DNA of 64,000 bases from Dromaius novaehollandiae (Eukaryota; Chordata; Aves; Casuariiformes; Dromaiidae), in NCBI RefSeq assembly GCF_036370855.1, contig NC_088101.1, positions 35,178,585-35,242,584 of the forward strand, in the 5' to 3' direction. Both the position numbers and the translations under genes were made by a program. Under the pieces are notes generated by a model. It saw nothing but the letters and a program-made list of their open reading frames with translations, had not been told where the DNA came from and searched no databases. Of the stretch, positions 13,032-27,900 are shown one piece after another (within the stretch, counting starts at the first letter, position 1; every line of letters begins with the position of its first letter).

Positions 13032-16000
13032 TCTGTTACCTCAGGCAGGCAGAAGCCTCAATTCAATGTGCTTAAGGCTCACTCTAACTCCTGCAAGCCA
13101 GCCTAACCAAAGGAGTAGAATTTCAATGCTTAATTCCATCTGCACAAGGTGAGAATGGAGACTCCTCAGTGACACTGCTGAAGTGCAAAACCAGGCACCT
13201 TCTGCTTCCCCCAGGAGTCACCCCTTCTACTCAGTAAAACTTGAACCCTGTTGATTCAGCTCTGCACAGCCTCTATCCTTTTCTTCTTCCTTATCAACAC
13301 GAAAGTAACACATGTGCAAACACCTGGAGTAGGGACTCATTACGCTAATCAAATGAAACTCCTGAACATTAAAAAACATAGGAGCAGAAACTATAGTCAT
13401 TCCTCTGTGGCATAAGCCTATTAAATAAGAAGACTGGAAGCAGTGACCAGCACCAAAGCCTGGTTAGAGATGACATAAAGAAATACTTAACATATCATTG
13501 GGTTCACCTATAGCACTAGAAATGGCACCTTCTGCAGTTCAACACAACTGCTTCTTTCATTTTCAGTAAAAAGTATCATTCAGTCCATTCAGTCTAAATT
13601 TTTCCCCACATTTTTTTTCAGGCAAGTGCTCTCAAGTTTTTTCCCAGGTAGTAAAAGGTTTAAAACAAAACAGGCAAGTTCCACTTCCTGAGAGAAAAGA
13701 AGTGGTACACAAAATTCAGAGCAACTGTGATTTTAAAATTGTATACTTTAATGACTTTCATGTTATTAGAAGTGATGGTCTATATAGGTTTACATATTCA
13801 AATTTTTACTCTGGTGCTGCGGCATTGCCTACAAGACCAGTTGCAGGCAGTTGTGAGCTTGCTCTGCCCATGTGCTGAGCTGACAGAGGTGAGACAGCTG
13901 TGACGCAGAAGTGTGAGTTTCTGCGAGTCAGGCCTCTCAGCAGGCCCTAACAGGCTCAAACCCAAGGCAGATCAATGCAGATCTAGAGCGAATCTTTCCT
14001 CACAAATTCCAAACTGCCTAAGTCAAGTTTAAGTGATTTTTTATGCTGTTTTTTGAAAATAAATTATTTTGTCACTGATATTGTTCGAATATTATTTGGG
14101 CTTGTAAGTTCATAGACATACTTACTCTATCCTTTTCTGGGTTGCAGACTTTAACCCAGAGTAGGTGGTCTAGCAGCCAGTCTATGGGCTTATCTTTATG
14201 GAACATGAGAAAAAATTCCACAATGAGTGTCAAGTCTTCCGATTTAAACAATTTTCCTGAAAGCAAGACATTATTAAGTTGAATATTCAAATATTTTTAT
14301 TGCCATATAGAAATCACCAGCTTCATTTCCTCTACCCATAAGCACATGGATGCAGTTCTGACATTTAGTGGAAACTTCACATAGACTCCAGCTTTGGAGA
14401 GGATTTTCTTTTCCTCCAGCTTGTTGGGATTTTGGAAAGATTTCCGTCCCATGCCTGAAGATACTATCAAATAGTCAACAAGGTGATGAAGCATGGCGTT
14501 TTATATCCTAGTTCTAAACACAAATCTGCCAGCCACCAGTATCAGAGTGTCAGAAGAAACGAAATCTGAATACTTCCTCGAAACACTAGACATGCAATTT
14601 CACTGGCAGTAGTATAGTGAATATATTTAAATTAAGACCTAGAGATGAAAAATATTGCTTTGTAAAATACTACACTTATTCATTTAGTTCTCCTGATATT
14701 TTTATTAGCAGATTTTATTACATTAAATTTATTTGTTCAGCATAACACTGATAGTGGTATAAGATAAATATCACAAATAAATTCTAAGAAAAAATATAAA
14801 AAGAAATGTACCACTACAAAAATAATAAAAAATCTTCACTATAAAATGCTTCACGAAGGAAAGCAGATACTTCAGAAGTTTTGCAACTTCCATTCTTGCA
14901 AAGGCTACATGCTACAGGAGCATGTGGTGCCCTGAGAGGGAACAATTTGCTTCTTATGGGAACCCAACAACTAGATCCTATGCTGAGGAGACTGTGCATT
15001 AAAAAGACATTGCCAAATAACATAGAAAGTAAGACCTCAAACAGGAGCTTCCCTGAAATCTTAGCATTTCCTGAAGAACCAAGGAAGTTTTGATATGCGA
15101 GTCCTTCCATGCTTTGTAATGTAATTCTGTGAGAGACCTACTCTATTTATACAGTTCTATGTTTGAGTCAAATCCAGCTGACCCTGCTGAGGCCTTAATA
15201 CTTACCAATAAATCCAAGTTGGGAGAACTCAAGAATCATCCACTCTTGGGACTGTTCAGCAACAAAGTTTTTAATAGTTTGAATATACTCAGGTTTGGCT
15301 ACAATATCATCTTCCAGCTGGGGAGAAAAAAAACAGAACAAGCAACTGGTGATTTTATTGCTTGCAGAAGGGGTGGCCTTGTTGACACATGTGAATGACA
15401 ACCGCATTGTGCTTGACTGCTGTACAATGTTTATCAAAGTGCTGTCAAACTAAAGTGCATTGCTGCTTAACTTCTACAGATATCTCTGTTTCAGTATCGT
15501 TCATTAAATATTTATTTACAGGAGTGACCATAACATGCTGAGTGCTTCCCACTTTTTCAAGAAAGGAGAGGTCTCTACCTTAACAGAGAGCTAACACTCA
15601 AAAGGGAACAAACTGAAGTTAAGGGAGAGGACAGGAGACAGTTTGCACTGAAGTTGTAAAAGCATTGATAAGCAGCAGGAATAAGCTGTTTAGAAAGAGA
15701 CACATCAAAAGCAAAATGGTTAGATGCTTTGTAGATTAGCCTGGGCAGACTTTGTCATGCCTAAATGGTGACGTAGGAGAAGAACTGGGTATACTTACTG
15801 AGACACTAGTAGGAAGTGAGGTGTTTCAGGGGATACTAGCCATGAAAGAAGGAACATGCTGTGAAGCACAATGAAGGACAGAAACACACAGAGCTTTTAA
15901 GGTGTTGTAAAGGCTCAAACTGGATACATCAGTAGAGCCAACTGAAGAATACTCAGAAGAGGAGAGCAATAGCTCTCAAGGGAAGGAGAAAGGACTTTGC

Positions 16001-19000
16001 TGCATTTTTGCATGGCTTTCTGAGAAGAAAGGGAGATCGGGAAGGCCAGAAGCTACTCCAGTAACCAAAGCTGAAGATAATGAGTCCAAACAAGGAGTTA
16101 AGACAACAATGCAAAGAAAATAAGTGAATTTCAGAAATAATTAAGGAATAAGCAGTTCAGGGTTTGAATTTGGTATGGGCATGAAAAACACAGAAGGAAG
16201 AGTCTAACCCCTCAGGAAAATGTTGCTGGGGTGCAGTTCAATGATACAGTCAAGCTGATCTAACTGCTCTCTTTTATTGTTCCTGGTGCTTGTCTGATGG
16301 CATTGGAAGCTGGTTCAGAGAGCTAAATAGGTAGAAAATTAATGCTATCAGGAAAAAAAAAAAAAAAGCATAGTTTCCTGCCAGTTTTGCACCCTCAATT
16401 GACTCAGTGCAGAATCAGCATTAACAGTTCATGCGAGACAGTAAGGAGGGAGCAGGCCCACAGTTTTCAGATGGATTTAACTGCTATTATGAGCAGAGAG
16501 ATGGGGGGTGGGGGGGAATGGTGTTGTCAATAGTGAAACAAGGGGGAAGTAGAATGAAACTTGAAAGACAAGATTAAGAGATCTGTTTTGACCCTGTCAG
16601 CTCCTGCTGATGATAAGATATCAAAAAATAGATGGAGATGAACTGACATCAAGATATACTGAGGTTAACACAATGTGAGATCTGGGGTTTGAGCTGAGGT
16701 GACAGTCATACAGTAGAGAACAGCAAAAAAAAGAAAAAAAAGAAAAAAAAACTTGCAAGAAATTCTACATAAAATCAAATGAGCTAAGAGGATTATCCAA
16801 TGGCTAGATGTAAAGGGAGAAGAGCAAGGAATCAAAGAGAGTTTCAGAGACTCCTCAGAATGAAGTGGAAGGGACACCCAAAAAGGTGGAAAAATGGAGA
16901 GAGCAGTATCTCAAAAATCCAGTGAGACCACCATGCCAAGAAAGACTAGAAGAAAATGTAAAAAAGCAGTAAGGATGAAGAATACAGAGCCACTGATGCA
17001 AGGTAGATGTAGATGCAGTTATGAACGGGAAGCAGTTTTGCATAGAAAGGAGCCTGAAACAGTTTTTTCTGGAGTTGACTGTTGAAAGTGATTATTAGAC
17101 AATGTAGTTTGACATCCTATGTAACCTATGACATTAAAAGTCATTTAATTAACCCTGTACACAGCTCTAATTTCTGTTCAACTAAAGCATAACTTCTTGA
17201 AGAGCATCTGCCATTGCTTAGAGATTTCGGTGTCCGTTCTTTTTCAGTAAATTATGCTACATGTAATTACCCTTAACACTTAGTATGTTGTACCCAAATT
17301 CTATTTTTTTTTTCTGGCTTCAGCTTATAGCCATTTGTCATTCATGTGCTCTTATCTGCCAAACGAAGTTATGCAATGGCTGTACACCATTTGATCAGGA
17401 AGTGCAAGATAAGAACTGTCTAGTCCATCTGCCTAATTGCCATCTGAAGGGCAGCAGAACATGTGATCACAGCTTATTTCCCTTTACTCATCAGTACTTT
17501 CTGATGAAAAAAGGTACATGCACAGTAGCAAAGAAATGTAAATTTCCTAAACAACAGACAATAAATGGGCTTTCATTTGTTCTTATGTGGCTTACCTACC
17601 TAAGAGAAGTTAAAATGAAGCAGCAACAGAAAAGCAATATATATCCCATATGCAATAGAAGTGTAGGCATCGGACAGGAAAGTATCTTCCTTCTCATGCT
17701 TCTTTCTAAATCATATTAATGTATTTTTATATTTTAAATCACTATACGAAGACTGTGAAGCTGAAAAATCTTATTCTATTTTCCACATACAACAAACCAC
17801 TAATAGTTCGTTCCATTAAGATCCTATAAATGTTTCAGTATGAACACAAATAAAATTTCAGATAAAAATGCACTTTCATGAAAGTCATTCCTTTTTGAAG
17901 GAATAGGCTAAAAAAAGGCTATTTAGAATAGGCAAATAAAAGACTTGACCTAGAGCCTACCGAAAAATCATTTTAAAAAGTCCTAATGATTTCACCAGGC
18001 TTTTGCTCAGGCCTTAAAACCATTAAATAGATACACTAGAAAAAATACTATAATCTCTGTGTACACATAAGTGCTACTGGCAATGTATACTGTCAGTATA
18101 TACATATATGTTGCATAGATGCAGTGCATCTCTCCCAACCCCCATAAGGGGAAAGAGAAACTCATGAGGTGAAAAAAAAGTACAGAAGTACTTCAGTTAA
18201 GTAAGTCTGAGTTTATAACAGATTTTAACTGATGATGCTAAAATGTATTTAACATTTTATTTTCAGTTCCCCTGAGTGTTCATAGAAAACACTTCTGAAA
18301 AACTGCTGTATCTAAGTTCCTAAAAGATGCTCTCAGCTTTGAAATCTATAATTACTCCAGAAAGAAGTGTGTCAACGTGGACACAAGGAACAAATACATC
18401 TCCTCACAGCCAGCATGAGATGTGAATGCCTGCTTTTATGGCTGTGTTAAAATCCCATTTTCTTGGTTCTGGCATTATTATAAGTGTCTCAAGAGGCTCT
18501 GGTGGACTGCAGGAAGTACAGTGGAAGTATAAATGAGTATTTCAAAGTTCTCATAGATTTTTATTAAGAAAACCTCTCTCGAAAAGGGAGCAGTAGCAGA
18601 TTCAAAAAAAAGATAGAAAAAAGTTTTAAGTAGAAGAAAAAACTGACAGGATTGTCTTTTCTTCTTTTTTCAACGTTTATTTGAGATCAGTAGGTCAGGG
18701 TCACCCACAGTGTAACCCCTTTAGATTCAGTGGACTTCACAAAGCTACTTGCTTAAATCCTGATTCAGCAATATGCTTGAATGAATGTTTACGTATTTAT
18801 TCAGCTAAGGTCTTAGCTGGTTCATAATATCAACTGTTCTGTAAACTGCAAGACTAATTATGTAGGCTTATTTTCTTGCAAAATTCAAAAGTTTGTATTA
18901 TTTACTGAAATGATGCTATTCCTGAAAAGACAGTAAAATAAAAACTCTGTTAGCTCAAGTTTTTCCTAAGATTACTGAAGTAAATCTTAAATTTAGTACC

Positions 19001-21890
19001 AATGGAGGAAAGGGATTTTTATTTTTTTTTGTTTCCCATTAGTACAAGGTTTTCAAATGGTGGTTCTGATAAATCTCTGCCTGGAGGGAGACCATAACAA
19101 CTTTATGGCAGCATGTCTTCATTCTTTTCAGCAGTACTCTACAGAGAATTTTCTGAGCAGACCAGAATCTGTGGTAGAGAAGCAGCTGCAAACTAGACAC
19201 ACAAGTTAAAAAAGTGGATATACTAGACAAGGATCAGAGAAAAGCATAGTTGCTAAGAAAATTCTGAATGCAGCCACAACTATCATCAGACCATCACAAT
19301 CCAGGCTTTGTTCTGAATGACACAGTTCTGACCTTATATGATGTCTCAGGTAAGAAAAAACACATAGTATTTGTATTTTTAAAGAAATTTGAGAATAAAT
19401 AAGTCACTTCCATGCAAACATGAACCCCTGGAGAAGTTTGTAATATGACAACATTAGTAATAGGGACATCAAGCATCTGACAGCATCCTTACCATTTACC
19501 TCATCATGTTTCCCATGCCTCAGTGCTTCTAACGCACTTAATAAACTTGGGTAGCATTCTTAAAAAGATATGAAAGTCTCAGCAAAATACCTAATTTTCA
19601 AGCAAATCTTAAGTGTTCAGTGGACAACATTTCTCTTTGTCCATCTGTCTCCTAAGTGCCTATGCCAAATTTGAGAACACAGTTTAGACTCTTGAGTAGC
19701 CAAGCTCAATTGTATTTGTGTTAAATTCTGACAAGAATTGTATGCGGTGTCTGCGCTTCTGGTTCTCTCTTCTGCTCCTGGGAATTTCTGTGATGTAGTC
19801 ATGTGGTACTGAGTCTGAGGGCTGTTCAAGTCAGACAAACCTCAGGGAAACTTCAAGAACTAAGCAAAATGTTGGTCTGAGTTTCTTTAAAACTATTGAC
19901 ATTCATGAATGTCAATGAAATATTTGGGATCTGTTCTATTATTGAACAGTCTTGATAAATGTGAGGATTTCTGGGGGAAAAACTCCATTTTCTGATTCCA
20001 TAGCTACTATTGAAAATTTAGCATTAAGTTAACAATAGCTTCAGGGAAAACGAGTAAAGCTGAGAAAGTCTCTATGTTCCAGTCTTTCGCTTGAATGGAT
20101 CTCACAGATCTGCAAGATCCCCCATGGAGAATGAGTAAGGACCTCCAATTCAGATTTCATCTCAACTTGGGAGAAAAACCTCAACATCATGAGATTTATG
20201 CACCTGGTCCCTTCTGGATTAAATCATACTACAACCAAATTAGATATGTCTTCACCTGGTATTCCTGGGTTAAAATCTCACTTCCCAGTATAGCCACTAT
20301 TTTTATTTCTTTTTATCTCATCACTACTGTATAACAGGTTCTGCAAAGCTGCCTAAGTCATTACAGTGTTCTATAACTTTGTCATTATGGAGTGCTAATT
20401 AGCACAAATCTAGACTGATGGCTAAACCTAAGCCTGAATGCATGTGGGTCTTCTTAAGATCTAACACTAAACCTTCTGGAGAATTTTTAGGATCTGTGGC
20501 CACTTGTAGTATAACCTTGTCTCCAATGTCAGCATATCAGTATGTTTCTCTGTTTGGGGGGGAAAAAAAAAATCCTTTTTGGGTTTTTTGTTGGTCATGA
20601 TCTGGGCTATCACCTGGAGCTACCACCACTCTGTTTATTCTCCAAGTAGTAACACATTAAAACTCTGACTCTTTTAACCTAATGAAATAAGCGTTTCATG
20701 CTTCAGCTACCTTGTTATACAGCCCCACAAGTGTCATGAAGACACAGATAGATTTAATCAAATAGTACCTAACTGCAAGATATACATCATCACAGAAATA
20801 ATCAGTATTGCAGCTACTTAATGATAACGTGAACATACCTGTAAATAAAATGTTCCCTTAGGTTGGGCATATAGCATTAAAAAGCTATAATCCAAATTCT
20901 GTTTAGTTCTCCACCTAAATATAAGCAGCAAATTCTGATAAGCTTTTTTGCAGTTTTGCAAGAGTTATTTGTATAATAAAAGCATTAAAACAATAAATCA
21001 TAAAGCTGAGTACTCTAACTCATTAAGTGAATAAGAGGAAAGCAAGTAGTATTTTTTTGATATAAAATAACCTCTGCTTTAAAAATTCCTCTATAATTAG
21101 TATAAACATTTGTAAATAATTCAACTTTTCTTTAAAATTTAATGGCAACTAAGCAAAATATTTCAATTTGTATCAACTCAGCCTGAAATAAAATGTTTAA
21201 TTAATAAGTATATTCATGTGAAATGACTTAAAGATTCTATTCATTATATTATGAACAGCAAAGATTTATGCAAAATTATTATTTAGAGATTATTCAAAAT
21301 GCTTTAAAATTGAGTGTTTTTACTGATCAGCAACACAGAAGCAGGTTGATAAGCTTCATTTTCAAGTTCAAATGTAAACACAGATTTTTCTCCATAAAGT
21401 ATAATGTCTTATTGTACTGAAGGATAAAGCTGATACTGCATAAAGAATGCCAGAAGTTTGGTGGGTAATTTATAACTATTTAGAGCAATTAACATCAAAG
21501 CGTATCTATATTATATCTAATTCAAATCAAATCATCTCTCAAACAAATATAAGTACATAAACATGTTTATGCTCTGGAGCATAGGAGGCTTATCTGTAAG
21601 TCCCATATACATGTATACATATGTATGTATGCATATATATACTCTCTGATTTCATTCATCATAAAGTTTAAATACTGCAGCCTTCCTGCTGGCATTGTCT
21701 GGGTAGCCCCTAAGCACATTGAAATCAGAGGAAATAAATTTTCCTAATAAATTACCATTATTGCTGGTCAAAAGAAAATTATTTTCCTCCAGTAAATGAA
21801 TTTTGTTAGGTTATAATCTCTGTCTTAATGATTTTGCTGCACATGAGCCAATGAAATCCCCAGAAGTTAGGATGTGTTACTAATAGTAGG

Positions 21891-21928
<38 letters not shown>

Positions 21929-24900
21929 ACAGTCACCAAAAGTTAGGTCATTAATTAAACCTGCAGTAGTTGTTACTAGTTAGTTACAAGGCCACATGAG
22001 GTTTCCTTTGTGTATTCTCAGAGCCCCTCCTTTATCACCAGATAAAACATTTTCCTATTTTTGTCCTCTGTTGCCAGATCATCTAGCCTATCACCACTTG
22101 GCATTTTCAATCTAGTTTAAAACCTGTGGGATGCCTACAGTCCAGACCCACAGAAGCAGCCTTGGCTCTCACCCTGAAGCTGATGTGCAATAGTAACAGC
22201 ATAGCTTTTCTCAAGACTCCCCTGTGTAATAATTCAAGAAAGTACACTTGAGGTCCATTATCTCCAAAATTCACAAACCTCATCAGCTCAGGCAATGTTG
22301 AATTTTGCAGAATTTTCCATTTTACACTCTTAGAAAAAGTTCTTAGGTTTTATGCAGCTATATTACCTTACTCTGTCCTCTGAATCCCCAAATGTTTTCT
22401 TCAGGTTGGAAAGATCTGGATAATAATAATCAGGAGGAGAAATAACCTCCAGGACTCCAGATTGGACTTCACTAGGGAAGCTGTGAAGAGAAGTTCAGTG
22501 AGACCCCATTCCTCAAAAGTCTTTCTGAGGCAACCAAAGACAGCGGTCCTAAATGTTAGCTCTGCTCCTTCAGAGCAGAATTCACAACTCCAGCAAACAA
22601 CCCAAAACACCTTTATTATAAATCGAGACACTAGGAACCAAGAAAGGATTTCTGACAACCAGCAGAACAACCAGGACAATACCTCACTCAGGTCACAGCA
22701 AACATTGAAGAGCATCTCAAAAATCCTGCCTCTCCTGCATATATAGGTGTTTACGCAAAATCCTGAGATGGTTCCTGAAATGCAGCTGTAATTCACAACC
22801 GAAACCACTGTCTAGAATTACACACTAATGTTACCCCTTCCATGTGAGTAGTTTCCTTACTCTTTTTCTAGCTCTAATTCTACATCTACCCGAAACAATA
22901 CTCTCTTGGATTGGGAGTTTGGTATGGGGAGTCTAGGTCTAGTCGCTGCTCGAAGGATTACATTTTGCATTTTAAAAGTTTTGAATAAAATACGTAATCA
23001 ACTTTGGGAGCAGTAACTGGAACTCAGATCTCCCCCCTCCTCTAGAATATGTAAAATAAGTTTTCCAGTTTTTAATAGGCATAGTATCACTAAAATAAGG
23101 AGGAGTTCTCAGGCCTGGGTTCCTCCTTTTCTATGATTACTGAAAAAAAGACTAACAGTAAAAATTAAAATGTATCACAGTGAAAGCACGCTGATAAGAG
23201 AGAATGACAATTTTACTGTATAATAGTGACAACAGCATCTGCTCTGCAGAAACATTTCCAAGAACCATAAAGAAAAAAGCATAAAAAATTAGGCAAGTGC
23301 TTAATTTGCTGTACATATTGTACTTTCCAGTGCTAAACAGTACAGAAGAAGACTGCATGTTCACCTTGTCCTAGCTACAGTACCCCTGTTCAAGCTAAAC
23401 AGGCTAAACCTCCTGGAGGGAGGGAGCTATTGTTATGACCTAGCTAGTAGGCTGAGCTTGAGGAGCCGTTTGGAAGAAACCTGCAGTGTAAATAGAGTCT
23501 GGAAAATGTGCAGAAAAATCTGCAGCAAAGCCTCAAAAAGTGATGGAAAGAAGGAAACTTCTCTGGGGGATCTTGTTCTATTTTTTTGTTAGTATTCTGA
23601 TAAAACATTGATACAGAGATTGGGAGCTTTGTTGTGGCTCATTTTAAAGAAGGAGAGAGGGGGAAAGCGGTTTCACTTCAAATACTGGCCAAATTGGTGT
23701 TCTGTCACAGTAGGTAACTCATGAACAATTTTGTGCACCAAAGAAAACCAGCAACACCAGCACTACAGCACAATGTGGATATCATCTATCCTTCTCTTTC
23801 AGTTACCTGCCTGTCAGGGCCTTCAGCCTTATCTGTTTTGTGGCTATTAGATACTTTATACCATTTCTTAGAAAGCAGCATTAGTAAGACAAAATAATGC
23901 TATCAATGAATGTGTTTTTTGCCCAAACAGTTTAATTTAGTAGTTGTTCTTCTCAAGCTGCTCTAAGTTTTTTCACATGTACATCATACTGCAAATGTCT
24001 GTTGAAAAGAACAGTAAGAGAAAGCAAAAAGAGAAAGCAAGGGAATCCAAGCCTTCATTTGAGAACTATTACTTTAATTTGGCATAGCAAAAACATGCAT
24101 CTCATGCTATCCATCATATAATAATATAAGTTGATTGCTGTCCAAAATCCATTGCCTTTATGAAAAAGGGGCATACTAGGAAACAAAAACATCTAGAAAA
24201 TGTAGAACACATCAGAATACATTGCAGAGCACTATAGTCAGTGGGGACCTAATACATGCAGCCCCAGGTGCTTTGAATTGCATCATTAATTTCATTGGGA
24301 AAAGACTTAGGTTCAAGTAAATATTTATCAGAGGCCTTACCTGATTAGTTGAAGTATATGTATGAAATGAGAAAAGGAAAATAAACTGATACACATCTTT
24401 GTGTTCTGAATCTCACAGATAGTTATGATGCACATACTAATAGAGTGGACCTTTGCTTCACTTCATAGCAGTTCCATTTTGTATCCTAGAGTTTTATAAT
24501 TTATTGCTGAAATGCTCTAATTATTTCCATAAATGCTGGAAATGTATTTATTAACTGTGTTATGCAGTATATTACTTACCTGGTCCTAACACTTTCTGCA
24601 ACACTGTTAACATACTCTGCATCCACCTGAAAAAAAAAGGGGGTAATAATAAAAAATGGGTGAAATTTAAATAAGTATTAAATAACATTTTGTAGGGAAC
24701 ATTTCCATGTAACCACTTCATTTTTATTCTCTAATTCTGTTCATTCCAAGCAAGAGAAGCATTTCTACTAAAAGACAGTACCGAGTTTTCAAGACAACTA
24801 AACTTTTAATCTAATGGAAAATAGAAACAATTTATCTCTAGCTATGCTTTCTGCATTTTGATTTCTCACTGCTTCTGCATGCTCTCAAGCCATTTTCTGG

Positions 24901-27900
24901 GTGCACTGTTTTACAGCTTCCAGACATGCCAGAAAAGCAGTCATACAACTTTCAATAAAAAGAAATGTTTCAGATTAATCATCCAAAAATCATAAAAGAG
25001 GGTCTATCGCTGCTGAGAAAAGTCACCTGAGCGAAATTTCCTAAAGCTGACGATATCCAAAATTTTTACATAGAGTGTCTTCCTAATATAATAAACTAGG
25101 GCACTTAGCCTGAAAATTATGAGGACATACTTACTCATTGCTGCTGTCAAATGAAATTTTAAAATATGTTTTAACGTGGAAAGCGTTAAACAGTGCTAAG
25201 TTTTATGGATGTGATTTCCACAGCAACGTATGGCCTGTCTTAGGAGTTTAGATTTTTTTTTTTAAATGCATAAGTAATCATCACCAGCTCTACATTAAAT
25301 CTGTGATAAGTAAAGAAGATCTTATGTGGTAAGTTAAGAACCACAATTAGAAGAAAACACCAGACTTTATTCACTTTCAGCCAATAAGTTACTCTGACTT
25401 AACCCATCACGTAAAAGTTTACTCGATCTTCTAAAACTTTCTGGGAAACTGAAGGTGTGGATTCATGATCAATGAACATGCCTGCCCTTCTCCACTAGCT
25501 ACACGCTCTTATCACCTTTCATATCATGATCAACCAGTTCTAATTTATTGCACAGTTGAAAAAAATGGAAGTTGCAAGAATGTGATGTTGGGGAAGGAAG
25601 AAGAGACTGACTCTTACAGGAACAGTTTAATCTTAAATTGGTTTAAACTGACCATGAAACTATAACCTAAACTACTGTTTGTTAAACATACCACTCTGTG
25701 ACTATCCAAAGTGGAAAACTGTACCATTTTAGAAGTTAACATGTGAAAACTCAAAGAACTCTGAAGCAGCATAAGGGAACGTTTATCTGAATGGCAGTTA
25801 GGCAAATCTCATGCTGCCGAGGCTCTTCATTGGGAAATACACAACTGTAAAATAAGATCAGCTCCTGAAAGTTAAGCTGAAGGGGAAATGGAGCCAGTAG
25901 AATTAGGCCTATCTAGTTATCACCAGTATCCAAACTGAAAGGGGAAGTCAAGATCTAACTATAGTATTATAATTGCAAAAGCAGTTAAAGTTTTCATTTA
26001 ATCACTACTTATAACTCTTAATGAATACATACATGAAGTTTAACATTGTTTATGGAAGGATAAAGAAATATGAAGAATAAGTATAAGGTCTGAGTAATTC
26101 CCCAGTCTGTCATCTGCAAGTCACCAGCTAATTCCCTTCTATAGCTTTTTTTCCAAAATGTCATGATCACATTGGATATCAGAGAAATTTTATCTACCAC
26201 TAACATTTTAAATTGAGCATTTTTTACTTTTCCAAACATGGATTGTTTGTCTCTGAATAGTTTAAAACTGTTTTCTTTTTCACAAGAAATGCCAATGCAG
26301 AACGTAAGGCTCCGACACGTCAAGGTACTTTTGTTAGACTAAGTAAGTCTACATTTTTTCCAGATTCTATGAAACTTTCCTGGGAGGATTTACTTTTCAT
26401 TCTTGTAATAGAATATGTTACTTTCAGGGATGGTAAAAGTTTGTAAGATTTTATTTGAAAATCTGAGTGCAGCAACTGTGCTTGTAAATATGACTTTTTT
26501 CCCCTCCAACCATTTGATTTGCAGGGTTTTTTTTTCCCCCACATCTGAAGACTGAGGCACTAACTGCTTCCTACTTTCTCCACCCCTAAAGAAATCCCTC
26601 CAGAAGTCCTGGCTGACAGTATATTGCAGAATCTCCTAGCTGACAGTATATTGCAGAATCTTCTACGTTATTATATTAAGACATTAAATCCGTATTGTCT
26701 TTTTATTACCATACTGCATGTTTCCATACTAACTTACCTCTGCTACAAAGATGATTATTACACAGTCATTCTTTTGCTCTTCAGAAAGTTCATATAATAG
26801 GGAATGCAGTGTATTCATCAGATAACTTTGTTTTTCCCTTTTCACAGTAGGAATACCCATGACAAGGGAGACTGCAAAGACAGAAGTCAAAAATCACTTC
26901 ATTTTAAGTCAGATAAACAGAAACTTTAATTCTATTTTAATTTGGATTGGACATGACCATGAGAACATATGAACGGGTCTATCCTGTTGGAAGATAATTA
27001 TAACCATGACCATTCACTGACTGGCTTACATGGTGACAGCTAATATTCCTATAGCACTGTAATTGCATGCCTTGCCACCTGAAAGGGGAGATACCTCCAG
27101 CTAGGTTTAGGTTAGAGATACTTGTATCTATGTTCTAAGCACTGGATCTACACTGTGCAGACGGTAAATTATTCTAAGAATTTAGAGCCATTACTACCTC
27201 TGTCAAGCAGATGGGCATCTGCTACTGGGTTTCAAAAGCGCATATTTGAAAAAGTCATCCTAGCTGTCCGTATGGAGTTGGAGACATCCACACTGCTTTA
27301 GTGAGCAAATTACTTTCTCACTGGAAGCGAGTGCTGTATATCTCAGTAAGGAATCCAACTCAAAACTGCTTTCTGAGCAGTTTAACTGGTATGAACTGAT
27401 GGCTTAGACATAATCAATAATAATAAGAAAGGAACTGAAAGAGACTCTGGCAAAGGCTGCACTGGTGGCAAAACCATGTTATATTACATCGTTAGTTTTT
27501 AAGCAGAACGTCTTTTTTCATCGACGAGGGCATTCCTGAAGTCAATAACCTAATATGACTCAATAAACCCATGGAAAAGACTCCTAGTCATAAAGAGCTT
27601 GTGAGGTTGGTAAGGAAGCAGCAGATTTTGAAGGAAATGAATAGATGCTGTGAGTTGTTCGAGACTTCATTATCGGTGCCAATGTCCATTCAAAACCATA
27701 GAAGTTCCAGTGTTCCTTTCCAGTATGTGACTTGCTAAACCACTAAGTTTTAGCTTTTCTTTTTACACACTGAAGGTCAACCTGTACTTGCTGAAGTACA
27801 GTCTTGCTATTGTGATTTTCATTTATAAATAAACATTGTGTTCTTTTATTACTTATTACTTTTATGGTTGCTTGAGAATGTGTCTGGTTTTCCATGGTTT

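Noticed and set aside
17285-17719. 144-codon plus-strand open frame in MGAT4D intron 7
   Set aside because: No recognisable domain, no splice or promoter context, and a length expected by chance in a window of this size.
21891-21924. A34 tract considered as the tail of a processed pseudogene or SINE
   Set aside because: No element body or target-site duplication could be recognised next to it; reported only as a homopolymer.
22401-22808. 135-codon minus-strand open frame overlapping MGAT4D exon 6
   Set aside because: A different frame from the conserved exon; Cys/Phe/Leu-rich with no family match. The exon itself is explained by the MGAT4 frame.
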